Positions 61,305 through 64,000 of a stretch of DNA of 64,000 bases are shown here, piece after piece. The notes under the pieces were generated by a model that saw nothing but the letters and a program-made list of their open reading frames with translations, did no database searches and was not told where the DNA came from. This DNA is from Seonamhaeicola sp. (GTDB lineage: Bacteria; Bacteroidota; Bacteroidia; Flavobacteriales; Flavobacteriaceae). Where the stretch lies: assembly GCF_028281565.1 (NCBI RefSeq), contig NZ_JANQJQ010000013.1, positions 52,846 to 116,845 of the forward strand, in the 5' to 3' direction. The translations under genes and the position numbers were made by a program. Within the stretch, counting starts at the first letter, position 1. Each line of letters opens with the position of its first letter.

Positions 61305-61837
61305 CGACACTTAAAGGAGAACATATCTACTTACGTGCTTTGGAACCGGAAGATCTGGAGTTTGTTCATGCGGTTGAAAACGATGAAACCATCTGGGACA
61401 TTAGTAGCACACAAACCCCGTTTTCCAAATTCATAATCAAACAGTATATAGAAAACGCTCATAAAGATATTTATGAGGTGAAACAATTACGATTGGTTAT
61501 ATCAAGTTATAAGGATGTGCCCCTTGGAATGATAGATATTTACGATTTCGATTTTAAAAACAGCAGAGCCGGTATTGGTATTTTAATAAAAGATAGTAAA
61601 ACCCGGGGGAAAGGTTATGGTACCGAGGCGCTTAAATTATTGGTGTCTTATTGTTTTGCTCATTTGGGCTTACATCAGTTGTATTGTAATATTTCTGAAG
61701 AGAATGAAACCAGTATTAAGCTTTTTAAAAGCCAGGGATTTAAGCAGGTTGGCCTTAAAAAGGATTGGAACTACGTGAATAGTTCTTATAAAAACGAGTA
61801 TTTATTTCAGCTCATAAATAAACAAGATGTACATTAA
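61301..61837 (+). CDS. GNAT N-acetyltransferase (RimJ/RimL/SpeG-like)
   Basis: The ATG at 61301 (MTTLKGEHIYLRALEPEDLEF) replaces the tracked earlier codon and forms the ATGA overlap with dapF; 178 residues. GNAT features are LRLVISSYKDVPLGMIDIYDFD, the acetyl-CoA loop KTRGKGYGTEALKLLV (~100-115) and a C-terminal LYCNISEENETSIKLFKSQGFKQVGLKKDW. The class acetylates protein N-termini, polyamines or amino groups of small molecules, and the substrate here is unknown. It overlaps mltG by 11 bp, consistent with tight translational coupling in the dapF operon. Confidence 0.87.
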   Translation: MTTLKGEHIYLRALEPEDLEFVHAVENDETIWDISSTQTPFSKFIIKQYIENAHKDIYEVKQLRLVISSYKDVPLGMIDIYDFDFKNSRAGIGILIKDSKTRGKGYGTEALKLLVSYCFAHLGLHQLYCNISEENETSIKLFKSQGFKQVGLKKDWNYVNSSYKNEYLFQLINKQDVH

Positions 61838-62870
61838 AAAAATTCTTTGGGCCGTTGCTTTGCTAGGATTAGCGGTTGCAGGTTATTTCGCCTACTATAT
61901 CTATTCCGCTATGATGGCACCTAATACGGCATTTAATAATGAAGAAGCCTATATCTATATCAGATCAACCGACACTTACAAAGAGGTTAGGGAACAGTTA
62001 GAGCCTTTGTTAAAAGATATAGATAAGTTTGATGCTTTGGCAAAACAGAAAAAGTACATCAGTAATATTAAAGCCGGAAAGTTTGCCATAAAGAAAGCTA
62101 TGAGTAATAATGATATTATTAACTCTATCAGAAGTAACAACTTACCGGTGAAAGTATCATTCAACAATCAAAATTCGCTGGAAAAACTGGCTGGTAGAAT
62201 AGCGCTTCAAATTGAAGCGGATAGTGTTGCTTTATTAAATGCCATGAAAGATCAGGCGTTTTATTCTGAAAATAATTTTAAAGATGAAACAGCTTTAGGG
62301 ATGTATTTACCTAATAGTTATGAGCTTTTCTGGAATACCTCGGCAGAAGCGTTTAGAGACCGTATGTTAAAGGAATACAATCGTTTTTGGAACGAATCGC
62401 GTTTAAGTAAAGCTAAAGGGCTCGGTTTATCGGAAGACGAAGTCATGGCGCTGGCTTCCATTGTATATGAAGAATCAAAACAACCAACGGAGCAGCCAAG
62501 AATTGCAGGTGTTTATATAAACAGGTTGGAGATAGGCATGCCTTTACAGGCAGACCCGACACTTAAATTTGCTGCTTATAAGTTGCCAAAATATAAGAAT
62601 ACAGTTATTAAACGCGTGCTGAATGTTCATAAGGAAATAGAGTCTCCGTACAATACCTATAAATATGCCGGTTTGCCTCCGGGACTTGTCACTATGCCAG
62701 ATTTATCAGCAATAGAAGCTGTTTTAAATTATGAAAAACACAAGTATTTGTATTTTGCCGCTGATCCTAAACGCGTTGGCTTTCATAAGTTCGCTAAAAC
62801 GTTGTCACAGCATAATGTGAATGCCAGAGCCTATCAAAAGTATTTGTCTTCACAAGGAATTTATAAATAG
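61827..62870 (+). CDS. mltG: endolytic peptidoglycan transglycosylase MltG
   Basis: YceG-family enzyme that cuts nascent glycan strands and limits their length at the inner membrane; 347 residues. One N-terminal helix (IKKILWAVALLGLAVAGYFAYYIYSAM) anchors it. A LysM-like region lies at ~40-130, and the catalytic part at ~190-340 has LGLSEDEVMALASIVYEESKQ (with the catalytic Glu of the SIVYEE motif), RIAGVYINRLEIGMPLQADPTL and SPYNTYKYAGLPPGLVTMPDLSAIEA. YLYFAADPKRVGFHKFAKTLSQHN closes the domain. It follows dapF and a GNAT, so peptidoglycan-related genes are co-transcribed. Confidence 0.93.
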   Translation: MYIKKILWAVALLGLAVAGYFAYYIYSAMMAPNTAFNNEEAYIYIRSTDTYKEVREQLEPLLKDIDKFDALAKQKKYISNIKAGKFAIKKAMSNNDIINSIRSNNLPVKVSFNNQNSLEKLAGRIALQIEADSVALLNAMKDQAFYSENNFKDETALGMYLPNSYELFWNTSAEAFRDRMLKEYNRFWNESRLSKAKGLGLSEDEVMALASIVYEESKQPTEQPRIAGVYINRLEIGMPLQADPTLKFAAYKLPKYKNTVIKRVLNVHKEIESPYNTYKYAGLPPGLVTMPDLSAIEAVLNYEKHKYLYFAADPKRVGFHKFAKTLSQHNVNARAYQKYLSSQGIYK

Positions 62871-62872
62871 GA

Positions 62873-63784
62873 GTGAAGTGGCTTGATGTCATATATCTTT
62901 TTCTGGCTGCATTTGTGTCAACAGCATCATTTTCACAATCAAAACTCGATACTTTTTTAACGCCAAGCGATACTTTAAACAAGCCCAGGAGAGACTTAGT
63001 GGTTATTTCTGAGACCACTCTGGCTACCGCTTCGTTAGTTGGATTAAATCAGCTTTGGTATTCGGATTTCGATCGTTCAAAATTCCATACGGTTAATGAC
63101 AATAATGAATGGCTTCAAATGGATAAAATGGGGCATGTGTTCACATCGTATCAATTGGGCAGAGTAGGAGCTGATTTAATGCATTGGAGTGGTGTGCGTA
63201 AAAAAGACCAGTTACTGTATGGCGCCACACTTGGATTCGGGTTTTTAACCGCGGTTGAAGTGTTAGATGGCTATTCCAAAGAATGGGGTTTTTCGTGGGG
63301 TGATATTGCTGCAAATGCTGCGGGAACGGGACTCTATATTGGGCAAGAATTACTGTGGAATGAACAACGAATTGACGTAAAGTACTCATTTCATCAAACA
63401 AAATATGCTCCACAGAACCCTGAAAAGCTGGGAAAAGGCCTTTTGGAAGAAGTTTTGAAAGATTATAACGGGCAAACTTATTGGCTAAGCGCCAATTTGC
63501 ATTCTTTTTTTAAAGAAAGTAACATTCCAAAATGGCTAAATGTGGCTGTAGGCTACGGTGCAGAAGGGCTGCTAAGCGGGGCGGAAGATATTGACAGTCA
63601 GTTGTTAACAAATAATTCCAGAAGACGTCAGTTTTTTTTAAGTTTTGACGTAAATTTGAATAAGATTAAGACCCAATCTTCCCTAATAAGAACAATTTTT
63701 AGCATTATTAATATGATAAAAATGCCTTTTCCTACGTTAGAAATTAGTAAAAAAAGGTGTGTTTTTCATCTATTCTACTATTAA
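62873..63784 (+). CDS. DUF2279 exported protein
   Basis: A 303-residue protein beginning at GTG 62873, 2 bp after the mltG stop. The signal peptide is WLDVIYLFLAAFVSTASFSQ. The DUF2279 core (~70-170) reads QMDKMGHVFTSYQLGRVGADLMHW, LLYGATLGFGFLTAVEVLDGYSKEWGFSWGDIAANAAGTGLYIGQE; several short hydrophobic helices with conserved His, Asp and Glu suggest a membrane-embedded fold. The family is uncharacterised. Its place in the dapF-mltG operon hints at an envelope role. Confidence 0.8.
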   Translation: MKWLDVIYLFLAAFVSTASFSQSKLDTFLTPSDTLNKPRRDLVVISETTLATASLVGLNQLWYSDFDRSKFHTVNDNNEWLQMDKMGHVFTSYQLGRVGADLMHWSGVRKKDQLLYGATLGFGFLTAVEVLDGYSKEWGFSWGDIAANAAGTGLYIGQELLWNEQRIDVKYSFHQTKYAPQNPEKLGKGLLEEVLKDYNGQTYWLSANLHSFFKESNIPKWLNVAVGYGAEGLLSGAEDIDSQLLTNNSRRRQFFLSFDVNLNKIKTQSSLIRTIFSIINMIKMPFPTLEISKKRCVFHLFYY

Positions 63785-63806
63785 ATATAGTATTTAAACG
63801 AGTAGT

Positions 63807-63837
63807 TTTGAAGTTATTAAAATTTTTTATAATTTTG
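63807..63837 (+). promoter_or_regulatory. consensus promoter of the right-edge gene
   Basis: TTTG (63807-63810), exactly 19 nt, TAATTTTG (63830-63837) followed by CAC. This is a full TTTG-N19-TAnnTTTG match, 37 bp before the first ATG of the truncated ORF. Confidence 0.7.
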
Positions 63838-63874
63838 CACGCTCAAATTTCAAGGCATAGTTTTTGAAAAAATT

Positions 63875-64000
63875 ATGCTGAAAAAATTTAGAATTATGGT
63901 AAAGAATATTGCAAGTTATTTTACCCTCGGGCTTACAATATGCTTTTTATTGTATGTTTCATTTTCCTCAAATGAAACAGTAGACTTGAGTAAGTATTCT
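63875..64000 (+). CDS. start of a membrane-anchored or exported protein, cut by window edge
   Basis: Too short for the ORF track but open to the end of the window from ATG 63875 (MLKKFRIMVKNIASYF) or in-frame ATG 63896. The visible 42 residues contain one hydrophobic segment, ASYFTLGLTICFLLYVSFSS, a signal peptide or anchor, followed by NETVDLSKYS. It has its own consensus promoter 37 bp upstream, so it is a separate transcript from the dapF operon. The family cannot be recognised from this fragment. Confidence 0.6.
   Translation, partial: MLKKFRIMVKNIASYFTLGLTICFLLYVSFSSNETVDLSKYS

Noticed and set aside
1-64000. tRNA, rRNA, integrase or insertion-sequence transposase genes
   Set aside because: I looked for cloverleaf-like, rRNA and transposase-like sequences and found none that I could support by eye; a tRNAscan and rRNA search would confirm.

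Overview
The window looks like a chromosomal segment of a low-GC member of the Bacteroidota, most likely a marine Flavobacteriaceae. The signs are type IX secretion (T9SS) sorting domains, a PorV/PorQ-family outer-membrane protein, a DUF3276 PUR-type protein, long Bacteroidota versions of NusB and GAPDH, a Reg_prop sensor kinase, and promoters of the TTTG-N19-TAnnTTTG type. I see no rRNA, tRNA, CRISPR array, phage or insertion sequence. Genes are densely packed on both strands.

1-15003 (+) is one surface-polysaccharide cluster. It holds an AsnB-type amidotransferase cut by the left edge, a GT-B-like protein of unclear family, five GT4 and two GT2 glycosyltransferases (one GT2 fused to an extra N-terminal domain), a SAM methyltransferase, an O-antigen ligase/polymerase-like protein and, last, a polyprenyl-phosphate sugar-1-phosphate transferase that would start the repeat unit. 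No flippase or export gene is visible, so those probably lie upstream. 14990-17241 (-) is a DUF4105 protein and a PorV/PorQ protein. 17413-18933 (+) is pssA and a TerC protein. 19148-22041 (-) is the envelope operon kdsD-tatC-CMD-lptB, divergent from recQ.

24719-29342 holds a cyclophilin-FKBP fusion, a conserved hypothetical, a secreted GH29 fucosidase, a YfiT/DinB protein and a GNAT. 29558-36210 (-) holds a thioredoxin-like protein and then a likely signalling module: Reg_prop/Y_Y_Y histidine kinase, LuxR-type regulator, OmpA protein with a lectin-like domain, and two small exported proteins. 36328-38602 (+) is csaA, a BASS transporter and a PlsC acyltransferase. 38652-43951 holds a PUR protein, an ABC exporter subunit, nusB-DUF1573-yajC and cysteine synthase.

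43978-45722 contains a tandem pair of small exported proteins with near-identical ends (including a PID-CTERM-like sorting tail) and quite different basic cores. This is the least explained locus here. 45892-54543 contains pepT, pyrD, two T9SS substrates (M43 protease and spondin-domain protein), an HMG-CoA-lyase-family protein and a TonB-dependent receptor with a well-resolved promoter and a candidate operator. 54890-63784 contains guaB, a coiled-coil membrane protein, gap, an HtrA protease, dapF, a GNAT, mltG and a DUF2279 protein. A truncated gene with a consensus promoter begins at the right edge.

Several intergenic gaps carry palindromic, REP/MITE-like dispersed elements sharing GTCATTCC / GGAATGAC ends.
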